The notes: generated by a model from the letters alone, not told the origin. A stretch of 64,000 nucleotides of DNA from Methylorubrum sp. B1-46 (GCF_021117295.1 NZ_CP088247.1:2991001-3055000), one strand, 5' to 3'; counted from the stretch's first letter, positions 38,978-49,177 are shown. A program made the numbers and translations.

Positions 38978-40761
38978 GCGCTCTCCGCCAGCACCGATTG
39001 CCGCTCGAACAGGGCGCGATAGGCGCCGTTCGGACGCCGCATCAGCGCGGCATGCGGCCCGTCCTCGACGATGCGGCCGCGCTCGAACACGAGGATGCGG
39101 TCGAGCGCGCGTACGGTCGAGAGGCGGTGGGCGATGACGATGGCGGTGCGCCCGCGCATCAGCCGCTCCATCGCCTCCTGCACCAGCGCTTCCGATTCCG
39201 AGTCGAGACTGGACGTCGCCTCGTCGAGGATCAGGATCGGTGCGTCGGCCAGGAACGCGCGGGCAAGTGCCACCCGCTGCCGCTCACCGCCGGACAGCTT
39301 GACGCCGCGCTCACCCACCGGCGTGGCGTAGCCTTTGGGAAGCCGCGCGATGAAGTCGTGCGCATTGGCAAGCCGCGCCGCCCGCTCGATGGCCTCCGCC
39401 GAGGCACCGGGCCGGGCGTAGGCGATGTTCTCGGCGAGCGAGCGGTGGAACAGCACCGGATCCTGCGGCACGATGGCGACCTGCGCCCGCAGACTCGCCT
39501 GCGTTGCATCCGCCACGTCCTGCCCGTCAATGAGCACGCGCCCGCCGCTCACGTCGTAGAGCCGCTGGATCAGCTTGACGAAGGTCGTCTTGCCCGACCC
39601 CGAGCGTCCGACGAGGCCGACGCGCTGCCCAGCCGGAATCGTCACAGATAGCCCATCGTAGAGCGGCGTGCCGTGCGTGCCGTAGTGGAAGCGCACCGCC
39701 TCGAAGCGGATCGCGCCGCCCTCGACCGCGAGCGGCACCGCCCCCGGCCGGTCGGCGACGCCGACGGGCTCGGCTTCGAGGGCTACCAACTCCTCCATCT
39801 CATTGACCGAGCGTTGCAGGTGGTTGATGTGGCCGCCGATGTCGCGGAGATAGCCGTGCACCACGAAGTAAGTGGTGAGCACGTAGGCGACCTCGCCCGG
39901 ACTCGCCTGCCCCTGCCACCACAGCCAGAGCGCCGTGGCGACGATGGCGGTGCGAAAGGCGAGCAGCAGCCCGAGCTGAATGGTGCCGCTCCACGTCACG
40001 ATCATCCAGGTGCGCCGGGTGCGACGCCGCCATTTCGACAGGATTAGGGCGAGCCGATCGTCCTCCCGCCCCTCGGCGCCGAAGGCCTTCACCACGGCGT
40101 TGTTGCCGATCGTGTCGCTGAGCGCCCCGCCAAGCCGCGTGTCGAGGGCGTTCGACAGCGTCGCCGCGGGCGCGATGACGCGTGTCGCCAGGAATACGGC
40201 GGTGCCGACATAGGCGAGCGCACCGATCCCGATCACCGCGCCCATGGCCGGCCAATGTAGGCCGAGCACGATCGTCGTGCCCACCAGCACTACGACGGAG
40301 GGCAGGATCGACAGGAGGAGCACGTCGTTGAGCCCGTCGAGCGCCCACATGCCGCGTGAGATCTTGCGCACCGTAGAGCCCGAGAAGGTGTTGGCATGCC
40401 ACTCGGTCGAGAAGCGTTGGACGCGGGCGAAACTCCGGCTCGCGATGTCGGACATGGTGCCGAGCGTCAGCGGCACCACGAGGCTCCAGGCGATGTGGCG
40501 CAACAGCACCGTCCCGAGGCTCAAAACGGTCATCGCCGCGAAGGCCGGCAGTGCCGCCTGGAGCGCCGCGTGCCGCTCGGCCCCGGCAAGCGCATCGACG
40601 AGGCGGCCGGCATAGAGCGGAAGCATCACGTCGGCCAGCGTGGCGAGAGTGATCGCGGCGACGAGGGCGCCGACGAGGCCGAGGCGCTCGCGCCAGCCGC
40701 GGACGACGTAGGCGAGAACGCGGCGGACGGCATCCGCGCGTCGGGGGGAAGACAGGGACAT
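38974..40761 (-). CDS. ABC exporter (fused membrane and ATPase domains)
   Basis: This 595-residue half-transporter has a six-helix ABC membrane domain (about 25-310) and a nucleotide-binding domain (about 345-595). The ATPase domain has Walker A GRSGSGKTT, signature LSGGERQRVALARAF, Walker B ILILDEATSSLD and the H-loop IAHRLSTVRA. It would work as a homodimer exporting a lipid, peptide or drug; the substrate is unknown. The overlapping downstream gene is a LMW phosphatase-like protein, an unusual partner that may modulate it. Confidence 0.92.
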   Translation of the reverse strand: MSLSSPRRADAVRRVLAYVVRGWRERLGLVGALVAAITLATLADVMLPLYAGRLVDALAGAERHAALQAALPAFAAMTVLSLGTVLLRHIAWSLVVPLTLGTMSDIASRSFARVQRFSTEWHANTFSGSTVRKISRGMWALDGLNDVLLLSILPSVVVLVGTTIVLGLHWPAMGAVIGIGALAYVGTAVFLATRVIAPAATLSNALDTRLGGALSDTIGNNAVVKAFGAEGREDDRLALILSKWRRRTRRTWMIVTWSGTIQLGLLLAFRTAIVATALWLWWQGQASPGEVAYVLTTYFVVHGYLRDIGGHINHLQRSVNEMEELVALEAEPVGVADRPGAVPLAVEGGAIRFEAVRFHYGTHGTPLYDGLSVTIPAGQRVGLVGRSGSGKTTFVKLIQRLYDVSGGRVLIDGQDVADATQASLRAQVAIVPQDPVLFHRSLAENIAYARPGASAEAIERAARLANAHDFIARLPKGYATPVGERGVKLSGGERQRVALARAFLADAPILILDEATSSLDSESEALVQEAMERLMRGRTAIVIAHRLSTVRALDRILVFERGRIVEDGPHAALMRRPNGAYRALFERQSVLAESA

Positions 40762-41598
40762 GGCAGCGCCCGACGGCGAAGCGTCGGCTCCGAAAGGCGC
40801 GGACGGCGCGAGCTTGAGCGCGCGGTCCGGCAGGATCAGATCGGGAGGGACTTGTGCGCCGCTCCGACCGTGGAGCCGGGCAGCGGAGGAATGCGCCTAG
40901 GCGATTCCGGCAGGAGCGATCACGCTTCCTGCACGACAGGAGACGATGCCAACAAACATACTGCGCCTCCCTGTTCCACTAAGACCAGTGCACCGATTAA
41001 TCGACGCCGACCTGATTCGCAATCTCTGCGTTCAGCCGCTCAATGCACCCGCTCCTGATGAGTGCGGGACCGGCGACGCTTAGGATGCCTCTCCCACGGA
41101 ATCCTGCAAGATGTCGCCAATTGCAGGCTTCATTGATCGAAAGTCATCTTCAGAGACGCCGAGTCCAAGAGCCCGACCCATTCTCGCTGCGTCACGGCAA
41201 CTCGCAATGCGAAGCCTTTCGAAGAACGTTGCCCTCTCGGCCTCTTACTCGATCCGATCAATGGAAGAGGGGCGCGCAGATCAAGCCAGTCTCTCGCGCG
41301 GCATCGACATCCCTTTTTCTGAGAGCCATATTCTCCATCACTTCCAATGTCATTAACAACATGAATTTCATAAAATATCTGCTTAGATTGACTATGGCAA
41401 TGAAATTGTCTGCCGTAAATTGCTCAAAATTGTGATAATTTTGATCAAGGGCGTCGGCAATGGACGTCCAGGCTGGTTTACGGCAGCCTATAATACTGCT
41501 TTGTCTCGATGAATTATTCCAGGGATCCGCGATCGCAGTTGCCTTGGCAGCCGTTGCAACTGGGGGAGTGACGCTGGGCGAGAGAAGGTCAACGCCCG
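40762..41598. other. Gene-poor region with an AT-rich block
   Basis: These 837 bases lie upstream of the ABC exporter and before cysC. The first part should hold the exporter promoter. The stretch from about 41320 to 41460 is strongly AT-rich compared with the whole window. Short open frames on both strands (for example 41043-41435 plus, 41258-41641 minus) have no recognisable domain or ribosome site. It looks like decayed or acquired DNA. Confidence 0.5.
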
Positions 41599-42133
41599 GT
41601 GGTCGCGTGGCTAACCGGCCTGTCCGGCGCGGGCAAATCAACCATTGCCGATGTGGTCGACCGGGCGCTGACCGAGGCCGGCCGCCGCACCATGGTGCTC
41701 GACGGCGACAACCTTCGTCAGGGCCTCAACCGCGACCTCGGTTTCAGGGCAGAGGATCGGGTCGAAAACATTCGCCGCGCCGCCGAGGCGGCCCGTCTCA
41801 TCGCGGATGCCGGCCTCGTGGTGATCCTGTCGCTGATCTCGCCCTCCCGCGCCGAACGTGCGGCGGCACGGGCGATCGCCGGTGACATCCCGTTCGTCGA
41901 AGTGTTCATCGACACGCCGCTCGTGGTCTGCGAGGCCCGCGCCCCCATGGGGCTCTCCGAGCGTACGCGGGCCGGGACGATCCCGAACTTCACCGGGATC
42001 TCGGCCCCGTACGAGGAGCCGGTGGCGCCGGATCTCGCCCTCGGGACTCAGAGTCAGACCGTGACAGAGCGCGCAGCCGCTCATCGATGCGCTGATTCGC
42101 CTGAGCGCGGGGGCGCGGAACCGGGCAGCGTAA
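41599..42133 (+). pseudogene. cysC: Adenylylsulfate kinase, frameshifted near the C-terminus
   Basis: APS kinase phosphorylates adenylylsulfate to PAPS. The frame from GTG 41599 encodes an almost complete enzyme: P-loop GLSGAGKST, LDGDNLRQGLNRDLGF, ENIRRAAEAARL, ISPSRAERAAAR and RAGTIPNFTGISAPYE. After about residue 157 (near 42068-42078) similarity jumps to the +1 frame, where AQPLIDALIRLSAGARNRAA ends at TAA 42131. A single extra base explains this. The unshifted frame runs on to 42249 with a basic, unrelated tail. Only the last helix is affected, so partial function is possible. No cysN or cysD is adjacent, and an in-frame stop lies 27 bases upstream (41569). Confidence 0.75.
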
Positions 42134-42294
42134 AGCATCGTCCCGTGATGGCGATGGGCGAGCGAGAACGCCGGACCCGACATCCGAAAGGGATAGATCG
42201 CCGAAAGCATCCCTTTCGCCGCACTGGTCGCCGGAAACAGCCGGGCTAATTGAAACGCTTCCAGACAGGACGCGGACCCGGGAGCCGTCTCCAC

Positions 42295-42792
42295 ATGACG
42301 TTTCGTCTGACGCTGACCGTCAACGGTGAGCCCCGCGCGATCGAACTCGACGATCCGCGCGTCACCCTTCTCGATCTCTTGCGCGAACGGCTCGACCTGA
42401 CCGGCTCGAAGAAGGGCTGCGACCGGGGGCAGTGCGGCGCCTGCACCGTCCTCGTGAACGGCCGCCGGGTGAATTCCTGTCTCGCTCTCGCGGTGAGCCT
42501 CGATGGTGCCGACATTCTGACCATCGAAGGCCTGGCGCAGGGCGACGCGCTTCACCCGGTCCAATCCGCCTTCATCGACCATGACGGCTTCCAGTGCGGC
42601 TTCTGCACGCCGGGGCAAATCATGAGCGCCGTCGGGCTGATCCGCGAAGGCCATGCGGGCGACGACCCCGAGCGGGTGCGCGAAGCCATGAGCGGCAATC
42701 TCTGCCGGTGCGGCGCGTATATCGGCATCACCGAAGCCGTCCTCGACGCGCAGGCGCGCATGGCCGGGTCCGCGCCGGGAGGTGCCGCGTGA
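42295..42792 (+). CDS. Molybdenum hydroxylase, [2Fe-2S] small subunit
   Basis: This 165-residue iron-sulfur subunit belongs to the xanthine dehydrogenase/aldehyde oxidoreductase family. The plant-type ferredoxin cluster uses C42, C47, C50 and C62 (KGCDRGQCGACTVLVNGRRV). The second [2Fe-2S] uses C101, C104, C137 and C139 (FQCGFCTPGQ, GNLCRCGAY). It lacks the Tat signal seen on periplasmic relatives such as E. coli PaoA, so this enzyme is probably cytoplasmic. GGGAGCC lies upstream of ATG 42295. It overlaps the next gene by 4 bases (GTGA). Confidence 0.93.
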   Translation: MTFRLTLTVNGEPRAIELDDPRVTLLDLLRERLDLTGSKKGCDRGQCGACTVLVNGRRVNSCLALAVSLDGADILTIEGLAQGDALHPVQSAFIDHDGFQCGFCTPGQIMSAVGLIREGHAGDDPERVREAMSGNLCRCGAYIGITEAVLDAQARMAGSAPGGAA

Positions 42793-43838
42793 ACCGCTTC
42801 GACTATGTTCGGGCGGCCAGCGTTGCCGACGCCGTCGCGGCGGCCAGCGAGCCAGGCGCGGCCTATCTCGCCGCCGGCACCAACCTGCTCGACCTGATGA
42901 AGGGCAACATCGCGCGTCCCGCCCGGCTCGTGGACGTCACGTATCTGCCGGGCCTCGACAAGATCGAGCACCTGCCCGATGGGGGAGTGCGCATCGGTGC
43001 CCTCGTGCGCAACAGCGATCTCGCCTACGACGCGGACTTCGCGAGGTCGCACCCGGCGGTGGCCGAAGCGCTGCTGTCCGGCGCCTCGGCGCAATTGCGC
43101 AATGCCGCTACCGTTGCCGGCAACCTGCTTCAGCGAACCCGCTGCCCTTACTTTTACGACCCGGCCAGCGCCTGCAACAAGCGCGATCCCGGCGCCGGCT
43201 GCGACGCGCGCGGCGGCGAGACGCGGCTTCACGCGGTGCTTGGCTGGAGCGAGCACTGCATCGCCACGCACCCATCCGATTTCTGCGTGCCCCTGGTCTC
43301 ACTCGACGCAACCGTCGAGATCGAGGGCAGGGCGGGCGCCCGCGAAGTGCCGCTCGACGCACTCTACCGCCTGCCGGAGGATCGGCCGGACCGGGAGACG
43401 GTGCTTGCGCCGGGCGACCTCATCGTGGCGCTACGCCTGCCGGCCCAGGCCGCGGGCTTTGCCGGACATTCCCGCTACCTCAAGGTCCGCGACCGCACCT
43501 CCTACGCCTTCGCCGTGGTCTCGGCAGCGACCTCGCTCCGGCTCGAGAAGGGACGGATCGGCGAGGCGCGGATTGCGCTCGGCGGTGTCGCCCTCAAGCC
43601 CTGGCGTGTCCGCGCGGCCGAAGCCGTGCTGGCCGGCGCGGAGCCGAGCGAGGAGCGTTTCCGCGAGGCGGCCGACGCCGCCCTGGCCGAGGCCCGGCCT
43701 TCCGGCGACAACGCCTTCAAGATCGAGCTGGCCCGGCGCCTGATCGTGCGGACCCTGACCTTTGCCGCCGCCGGCACTCCGGAGCGCATGCCGGCGCTCC
43801 CGGCCTCCGCCTTCTCGGGAGATGCGCTCCATGCCTGA
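42789..43838 (+). CDS. Molybdenum hydroxylase, FAD-binding medium subunit with [4Fe-4S] insertion
   Basis: This 349-residue FAD subunit has an FAD-binding YLAAGTNLLDLMKGN segment and SASAQLRNAATVAGNLLQRTRC. Four cysteines (C119, C129, C138, C157) lie in an insertion with PASACNKRDPGAGC and SEHCIATHPSD. This insertion matches that of E. coli PaoB and 4-hydroxybenzoyl-CoA reductase beta subunits, where it binds an extra [4Fe-4S] cluster. It is the middle gene of three, overlapping both neighbours. The substrate is probably an aldehyde or aromatic compound, not established. Confidence 0.9.
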   Translation: MNRFDYVRAASVADAVAAASEPGAAYLAAGTNLLDLMKGNIARPARLVDVTYLPGLDKIEHLPDGGVRIGALVRNSDLAYDADFARSHPAVAEALLSGASAQLRNAATVAGNLLQRTRCPYFYDPASACNKRDPGAGCDARGGETRLHAVLGWSEHCIATHPSDFCVPLVSLDATVEIEGRAGAREVPLDALYRLPEDRPDRETVLAPGDLIVALRLPAQAAGFAGHSRYLKVRDRTSYAFAVVSAATSLRLEKGRIGEARIALGGVALKPWRVRAAEAVLAGAEPSEERFREAADAALAEARPSGDNAFKIELARRLIVRTLTFAAAGTPERMPALPASAFSGDALHA

Positions 43839-46074
43839 CATCGCCTACGAGCAGGCCCGGCACGGGTCGAGTATCGGCCAGCCGCTCACCCGCCGGGACG
43901 GTCTTCTGAAGGTGACGGGACAGGCGACCTACGCCGCCGACAACCGGCCCGAGGGTTTGCTTCACGCGGTGGTGGCGGTGAGCCGCATCGCCCGCGGCCG
44001 GGTTGCCAGCCTCGACGTCGCGGCGGCCAAGGCCCATCCGGGCGTGGTCGAAGTGATGACGGGCGCCAACGCCCCGCGTCTCGCCCAGGACCCGGACGCG
44101 AAGGACAACCCCTTCATGTTCCGGCTCGATCTGCTGCAGAACGACCGGGTCCGCTACGCCCATCAGCCGATCGCGGTGGTGATCGCGCAGACGCTGGAGG
44201 CCGCGACCGAGGGCGCCGAGCTGCTGGCTCCGTGCTACGAAGTCGACCCACCGCGGATCGGGCTCGATGCGGACGAGCCGATTGAGCCCGAAGGGGTCGG
44301 TGCCGGCGACAAGGCGATCGTCACCCGCGGCGATGTCGAGGCCGGGCTGGGACAGGCCGAGCACCGGGTCGAGGCGACCTACGAGACGCCGGCGCAGTAT
44401 CACAACGCGCTCGAACCCCACGCCATCGTGGCGCAGTGGGACGGTGATCGACTCATCGTTGATACCCCGAGCCAGGGGTTGGCGATGGCCAAGATGCGGC
44501 TCGCCGGCCTGTTCGGCCTGGATCCGAAGAACGTCCTCGTTCGCTCGCCCTTCCTCGGGGGCGGCTTCGGCTCGAAGGGCTTCCTGTCCGGGCCGCAGGT
44601 GCTCGGTGTGATGGCGGCCAAGCTCGTCGACCGGCCGGTGAAGCTCGTACTGCGCCGCGAGCAGATGTTCGGCCCCGTCGGCCACCGCGCGGAAACCCGC
44701 CAGACGCTCCGGCTCGGCGCCGACGCGTCCGGCGCGCTCACCGCCCTCGACCACCACACGCTGACCGCGACGAGCCGCTTCGACGAGTTCTACGAGCCGG
44801 CCAGCGCCATCTCCCGCTACCTCTACGCCGCGCCTGCAGTCGCCACGCGCCATTCCGGCGTGCGGGTCGATACCGGTACGCCGCTCTTCATGCGTGCGCC
44901 GGGCGAGGCCTCTGGCAGCGTTGCCCTCGAGGGCGCCATCGACGAGATGGCGGAGGCCTGCGGTCTCGATCCGCTGGAATTCCGGCTCAGGAATTACGCC
45001 GAGTTCGAACCGATCTCGGGCCGCCCGTTCTCGTCCAAGGCCCTACACGAATGCTACGCGCAGGGCGCCGCCCGTTTCGGCTGGAACAAGCGGGCGAAGC
45101 AGCCGCGCGCGATGCGCGATTCCGCCGGCCGTCTCGTCGGCTACGGCATGGGCACGGCGCTGTTCCCGGCCCTGATGATGCAGGCCGAGGCGCGGGCGGA
45201 GGTCCGCTCCGACGGCAGCGGTACGATGGCGCTCGGTGCCCAGGATATGGGGCAGGGCGCCTGGACCGCGCTGGCGCAGATCGCCGCCGACGGGCTCGGC
45301 ATCAACCTCGACCGGCTCGATTTCCAGAGTGGCAGCTCGGACCTGCCGAATGCCGGCATCGCCGGCGGCTCGGCGCACACGGCCACGGCCGGCTCTGCGA
45401 TCCATTCCGCCGCCGCCGCGGTCCTGGCGCAACTGGCCGACCTCGCCACGAACGACGAGCGCTCGCCGCTCTTCGGCGCCGGCAATGCCGGCGTCTTTGC
45501 CCGCGGCGGTCGGCTGGTGCGGCGGGACGACGAGGGGCGCAGTGAAACCTTCTCCGAGATCCTGAAGCGGGCGGGCCGCGCCTCCGTCTCGGCGCAAGGG
45601 CAGGCCGCCGCCGACCCGGCCGCGCGCGAGGCCTACGCCATGCACGCTCATGGCGCGGTCTTCGCGGAGGTCACCGTCGATCCCGATCTCGGCCAGATCC
45701 GCGTCACCCGCCTCGTCGGCGCGTTCGCCGCCGGCCGCATCGTCAACCCGCGGCTCGTCACGAGCCAGTATTACGGCGGCATGATCTGGGGCGTGTCCTT
45801 CGCACTGCACGAGAACGCCGTCGTCGATCCCCGCTCGGGCCGCGTCATGAACGCCAATCTCGGCGAGTACCACGTGCCCGTGAATGCCGACGTGCCGTCG
45901 ATCGAGGCGATCCTCGTGGAGGAGCACGACCCGCACGTGAACCCGCTCGGCATCAAGGGCGTCGGCGAGATCGGCATCACCGGCACGGCCGGCGCCATCG
46001 CCAACGCGGTGTATCACGCGACCGGCGTGCGGGTGCGTAAGACGCCGATCACGTTGGACCGGCTGCTGAGGTAG
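43831..46074 (+). CDS. Molybdenum hydroxylase, large molybdopterin-binding subunit
   Basis: This 747-residue catalytic subunit of the xanthine dehydrogenase/aldehyde oxidoreductase family has an N-terminal TRRDGLLKVTGQATYAAD and molybdopterin contacts such as SPFLGGGFGSKG, RAPGEASG and AQDMGQGAWTALAQIAAD. The active-site Glu lies in KGVGEIGITGTAGAIANAV near the C-terminus. It probably uses molybdopterin cytosine dinucleotide, like PaoC. It overlaps the FAD subunit by 8 bases. Its nearest relatives by subunit layout are PaoABC-type aldehyde oxidoreductases. No maturation (XdhC/PaoD) gene is seen next to it. Confidence 0.93.
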   Translation: MPDIAYEQARHGSSIGQPLTRRDGLLKVTGQATYAADNRPEGLLHAVVAVSRIARGRVASLDVAAAKAHPGVVEVMTGANAPRLAQDPDAKDNPFMFRLDLLQNDRVRYAHQPIAVVIAQTLEAATEGAELLAPCYEVDPPRIGLDADEPIEPEGVGAGDKAIVTRGDVEAGLGQAEHRVEATYETPAQYHNALEPHAIVAQWDGDRLIVDTPSQGLAMAKMRLAGLFGLDPKNVLVRSPFLGGGFGSKGFLSGPQVLGVMAAKLVDRPVKLVLRREQMFGPVGHRAETRQTLRLGADASGALTALDHHTLTATSRFDEFYEPASAISRYLYAAPAVATRHSGVRVDTGTPLFMRAPGEASGSVALEGAIDEMAEACGLDPLEFRLRNYAEFEPISGRPFSSKALHECYAQGAARFGWNKRAKQPRAMRDSAGRLVGYGMGTALFPALMMQAEARAEVRSDGSGTMALGAQDMGQGAWTALAQIAADGLGINLDRLDFQSGSSDLPNAGIAGGSAHTATAGSAIHSAAAAVLAQLADLATNDERSPLFGAGNAGVFARGGRLVRRDDEGRSETFSEILKRAGRASVSAQGQAAADPAAREAYAMHAHGAVFAEVTVDPDLGQIRVTRLVGAFAAGRIVNPRLVTSQYYGGMIWGVSFALHENAVVDPRSGRVMNANLGEYHVPVNADVPSIEAILVEEHDPHVNPLGIKGVGEIGITGTAGAIANAVYHATGVRVRKTPITLDRLLR

Positions 46075-46137
46075 GCGCGAGGCTCGATCCTGCCTTCGTC
46101 CTTGCGAGGCGGAGCCGAAGCTAATCCAGCGCCAGCT

Positions 46138-46689
46138 CTATCCGGAGGTGTCATGCCGCTGGCTTGCTTCGTCAGCCGGCTCGCCATGACGGAGCGGATT
46201 GATCGCGCACTCGAGCAGCGCCAACGCCTGCGCCACCGACAGCCGCCGGATCTCCCTCCGACCTGGATCGCCGAAGCGACGCTCGACATGCCGGGTCGAG
46301 CCGTCCTTCGTCGCCAGACCGAAATGAACGAGGCCGACCGGCTTGGCCTCGCTGCCACCGCCCGGTCCGGCAATGCCGGTGACGGAGACCGCCACGTCGG
46401 CTCGTGATGCCTTGAGCGCCCCTTCCGCCATGGCGCGAGCCACCGGCTCGCTCACCGCACCGTGCGCCGTGATGAGGTCCGTCGGCACGCCGATGGATTC
46501 CGCCTTGGCCTCGTTGGAATAGGTGACGAAGCCCCGCTCCATCACCGCCGATGATCCCGGCACTGCGGTGAGCAGCCCGGCCACGAGACCGCCGGTGCAG
46601 GACTCGGCCGTCGCGATTTTTCGTCCCGCCGCCGCGTAGGCCCGCACCAGCGCCTCGGCGCGGGCGAGCAGGGCGGCGTCCTCGATCAC
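46138..46689 (-). CDS. CinA-family nicotinamide-nucleotide amidohydrolase
   Basis: This 183-residue stand-alone CinA C-terminal domain (PncC type) converts NMN to nicotinate mononucleotide in the pyridine nucleotide cycle. Conserved segments are [59 protein letters not shown] and [18 protein letters not shown]. The GTG start overlaps the ispDF stop (GTGA), so the two are translationally coupled, a frequent alphaproteobacterial order. Confidence 0.93.
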   Translation of the reverse strand: MIEDAALLARAEALVRAYAAAGRKIATAESCTGGLVAGLLTAVPGSSAVMERGFVTYSNEAKAESIGVPTDLITAHGAVSEPVARAMAEGALKASRADVAVSVTGIAGPGGGSEAKPVGLVHFGLATKDGSTRHVERRFGDPGRREIRRLSVAQALALLECAINPLRHGEPADEASQRHDTSG

Positions 46690-48020
46690 GAGCGGCGCTC
46701 GTTGGTCTCCGCCTCGGTCTCGAGCTCAGCGCAGAGCTCCGGCAGCCGCACCGTGGCGGCGGCCTGGGCGGCGAGGCCTTCGGCCCGGCCAACGAAGCCG
46801 AGCTTCTCCGCGGTCGTCGCTTTGATCGACACCGAGGAGAGCGGCACACCGGCGATCTCGGCGATGCGCTGGCGGATCTTCTCGCGGTGCGCGCCGATGC
46901 GCGGGGCTTCCGCCAGCACCGTGATGTCGAGATGGTCGATCTTGCCGCCGCGGGCGCGGACCAGCTCGCAGGCATGGGCCAGGAACTGATCGGAGGCCGC
47001 CCCGCGCCACTTCTCGTCGGAGGGCGGGAAATGGGTGCCGATATCACCATCGGCGATGGCGCCGAGCAGTGCATCGGTGAGCGCGTGCAGCGCCACGTCG
47101 CCGTCGGAATGGGCGAGCACGCCCCGGTCGGCGGGGATCTTCACGCCGCCGAGCCAGACATGGTCGCCCTCCGTGAAGGCGTGAACGTCGAAGCCGGTGC
47201 CGAGGCGGGTCACATACGTGGTCATGGGACCATGAGATATCGCGGTCGCGGGTTCAGAGAAAGCCCGGCCGGAGAAGGCCCGTTCGGCCTCGATCAGATC
47301 CGCCGCCTGTGTGATCTTGCGATTCCGGGCATCGCCCTCGAACACCACGACCGGCAGCCCGGCCCATTCGGCGAGCGCCCCGTCATCCGTGAAGCCGTCG
47401 CGGCCCTCGGCCACCGCCCGGCGGTGGGCGTTCAGCAGCAGGTCGAAGCGGAAGCTTTGCGGGGTCTGAACCGCGCGAAGATTCTCGCGGGCCGGAGTCT
47501 CGCGGACGGCGCCGATACCGGGCGCGATCTCCTCCACAAGCTTGATCGTGTCGGACACCGCGATGCCCGGCACCGACGCGCCGTGCTCTGCGCCCGCCGC
47601 AATCGCGCGGGCGATCAGGGCTTCGTCCACGAAGGGCCGTGCCGCATCGTGGACGAGCACGAGGTCCGGCATACCGGAGCGGGCGAGCCCTTCGAGCCCG
47701 GCCGCCACGGATTGCTGGCGCGTCGCCCCGCCCGACACCGGTTCGGCGAGTTTTTCGCGCATCGCCGGCTCCAGGTCGGTGAGGCATTCGCGGTAGAACT
47801 CTGCCGCATCCGGCGCGATCACCGGCTGGATGCGGGCGATACGGGACGATTGCGCGAGCGCCGCCAGCGTCCGCGTCAGCACCGCCCGGCCGCCGACGCG
47901 ACGATATTGCTTGGGGAGGTCGCCACCGACGCGCAGGCCCTTGCCGGCGGCCACCACCACCGCCGCCACACTCTCCTCCCCAAAGTTACCCCCGTGCGAC
48001 CGCGCGGCTTCATCGGACAT
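46686..48020 (-). CDS. ispDF: Bifunctional IspD/IspF (MEP isoprenoid pathway)
   Basis: This 444-residue fused enzyme performs two steps of the MEP pathway. The IspD domain (about 15-250) has [20 protein letters not shown] and [11 protein letters not shown] and makes CDP-methylerythritol. The IspF domain (about 285-440) has [27 protein letters not shown] and IGTHFPPSD, with Asp and His zinc ligands, and makes the cyclodiphosphate. The fusion is typical of alphaproteobacteria. The start at 48020 has GAGGCTCC upstream; longer in-frame starts add an unrelated leader. It diverges from dusB. Confidence 0.96.
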   Translation of the reverse strand: MSDEAARSHGGNFGEESVAAVVVAAGKGLRVGGDLPKQYRRVGGRAVLTRTLAALAQSSRIARIQPVIAPDAAEFYRECLTDLEPAMREKLAEPVSGGATRQQSVAAGLEGLARSGMPDLVLVHDAARPFVDEALIARAIAAGAEHGASVPGIAVSDTIKLVEEIAPGIGAVRETPARENLRAVQTPQSFRFDLLLNAHRRAVAEGRDGFTDDGALAEWAGLPVVVFEGDARNRKITQAADLIEAERAFSGRAFSEPATAISHGPMTTYVTRLGTGFDVHAFTEGDHVWLGGVKIPADRGVLAHSDGDVALHALTDALLGAIADGDIGTHFPPSDEKWRGAASDQFLAHACELVRARGGKIDHLDITVLAEAPRIGAHREKIRQRIAEIAGVPLSSVSIKATTAEKLGFVGRAEGLAAQAAATVRLPELCAELETEAETNERRS

Positions 48021-48148
48021 GCTGGAGCCTCGAACGAAAATCATCTGGGGATGGATCGGGATTGCCGCGTGCTTATGCGTCAAGAAGCGCGAAGGCAAAC
48101 GCTGGAAGCGCTTGCGTCCGCCCGCCATTTGGCTATTTCTTGTGCACA

Positions 48149-49177
48149 ATGACACGTGACCATTATTTGAGCGCACTGCGCGGGGGTGATGATCGGGGGG
48201 TGACAAACCCGCCGGTCCTGCTGGCGCCGCTATCCGGTGTCACGGATCTTCATATGCGCCGCCTGACGCAGCGGCTGGGCGCCAGTGCGGTGGTGTCGGA
48301 GATGGTCGCGGCGGCCGAACTCGCGAAGGGCGATGCCGAATCGCAGGTTCGGGCGGAAGGGGCCGGGGTCGATCCCCACGTGGTGCAGCTCGCCGGCTGC
48401 GCGCCCGAACCGATGGCCGAGGCCGCTCGCATCGCGGTGGCGAACGGGGCGGATGCCATCGACATCAATATGGGCTGCCCGGCCAAGACCGTGACCGGGG
48501 GGGAATCCGGCTCGGCGCTGATGCGCGACCTCGACCACGCCGCCCGTTTGCTCGCGGCGGTGCGCGGGGCGGTCGATGTGCCGGTCACGGTGAAGATGCG
48601 GCTCGGCTGGGATCACCCGAACCTCAATGCCGCCGAGCTGGCGCGCCGCGCCGAGGCCATCGGGCTCGACGGCGTGACCGTCCATGGCCGCACCCGCCAG
48701 CAATTCTACAAGGGCCGGGCCGATTGGACGGCGATCCGGCCCGTGGTCGAAGCGGTGCGCATCCCCGTCATCGCCAACGGCGACGTCACGAGCCTGGACG
48801 AGGCCCGTGCTTGCCTCGCGCAATCCGGCGCAGCGGGTGTGATGGTCGGGCGTGCGGCGGTCGGCCGCCCCTGGCTCGTCGGCGCGATCGCCGCCGGGCT
48901 CTCGGGTCGTGCGGTCGTGTCGCTGACTGCCGAGCAGCGCGCGGCGGTCGCGACCGAGCATTACGAGGGTCTGATCGCGCTCTACGGCGCGGCCATGGGC
49001 GTGCGCCACGCCCGCAAGCACCTCGCCGCCTATGCCGACGCGGCCGGCGGCCTCAATCCGGACGACCGTCGCCGGCTGGTGACCACCCACGATCCCGCCG
49101 AGGCCCTGCGCCTTCTGCGGCGCGCTTTCCTCGAACCGGCCGGGACGGCGAAGACGCCCCTCGGCGAGGCGGCCTGA
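48149..49177 (+). CDS. dusB: tRNA-dihydrouridine synthase (DusB/NifR3)
   Basis: This 342-residue FMN enzyme reduces uridine to dihydrouridine in t[19 protein letters not shown] is at the N-terminus, the catalytic Cys lies in [14 protein letters not shown], and [26 protein letters not shown] and [13 protein letters not shown] follow. It is the first gene of the nifR3-ntrB-ntrC-(helicase)-ntrY-ntrX-hfq-hflX cluster and overlaps ntrB by three bases. The start at 48149 keeps the normal family N-terminus; a GTG at 48198 is an alternative. Confidence 0.95.
   Translation: MTRDHYLSALRGGDDRGVTNPPVLLAPLSGVTDLHMRRLTQRLGASAVVSEMVAAAELAKGDAESQVRAEGAGVDPHVVQLAGCAPEPMAEAARIAVANGADAIDINMGCPAKTVTGGESGSALMRDLDHAARLLAAVRGAVDVPVTVKMRLGWDHPNLNAAELARRAEAIGLDGVTVHGRTRQQFYKGRADWTAIRPVVEAVRIPVIANGDVTSLDEARACLAQSGAAGVMVGRAAVGRPWLVGAIAAGLSGRAVVSLTAEQRAAVATEHYEGLIALYGAAMGVRHARKHLAAYADAAGGLNPDDRRRLVTTHDPAEALRLLRRAFLEPAGTAKTPLGEAA

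Noticed and set aside
41258..41641. Minus-strand 127-codon frame in the AT-rich block
   Set aside because: Overlaps the cysC start, has no ribosome site and no recognisable domain, though its AT-rich part looks less random than most.
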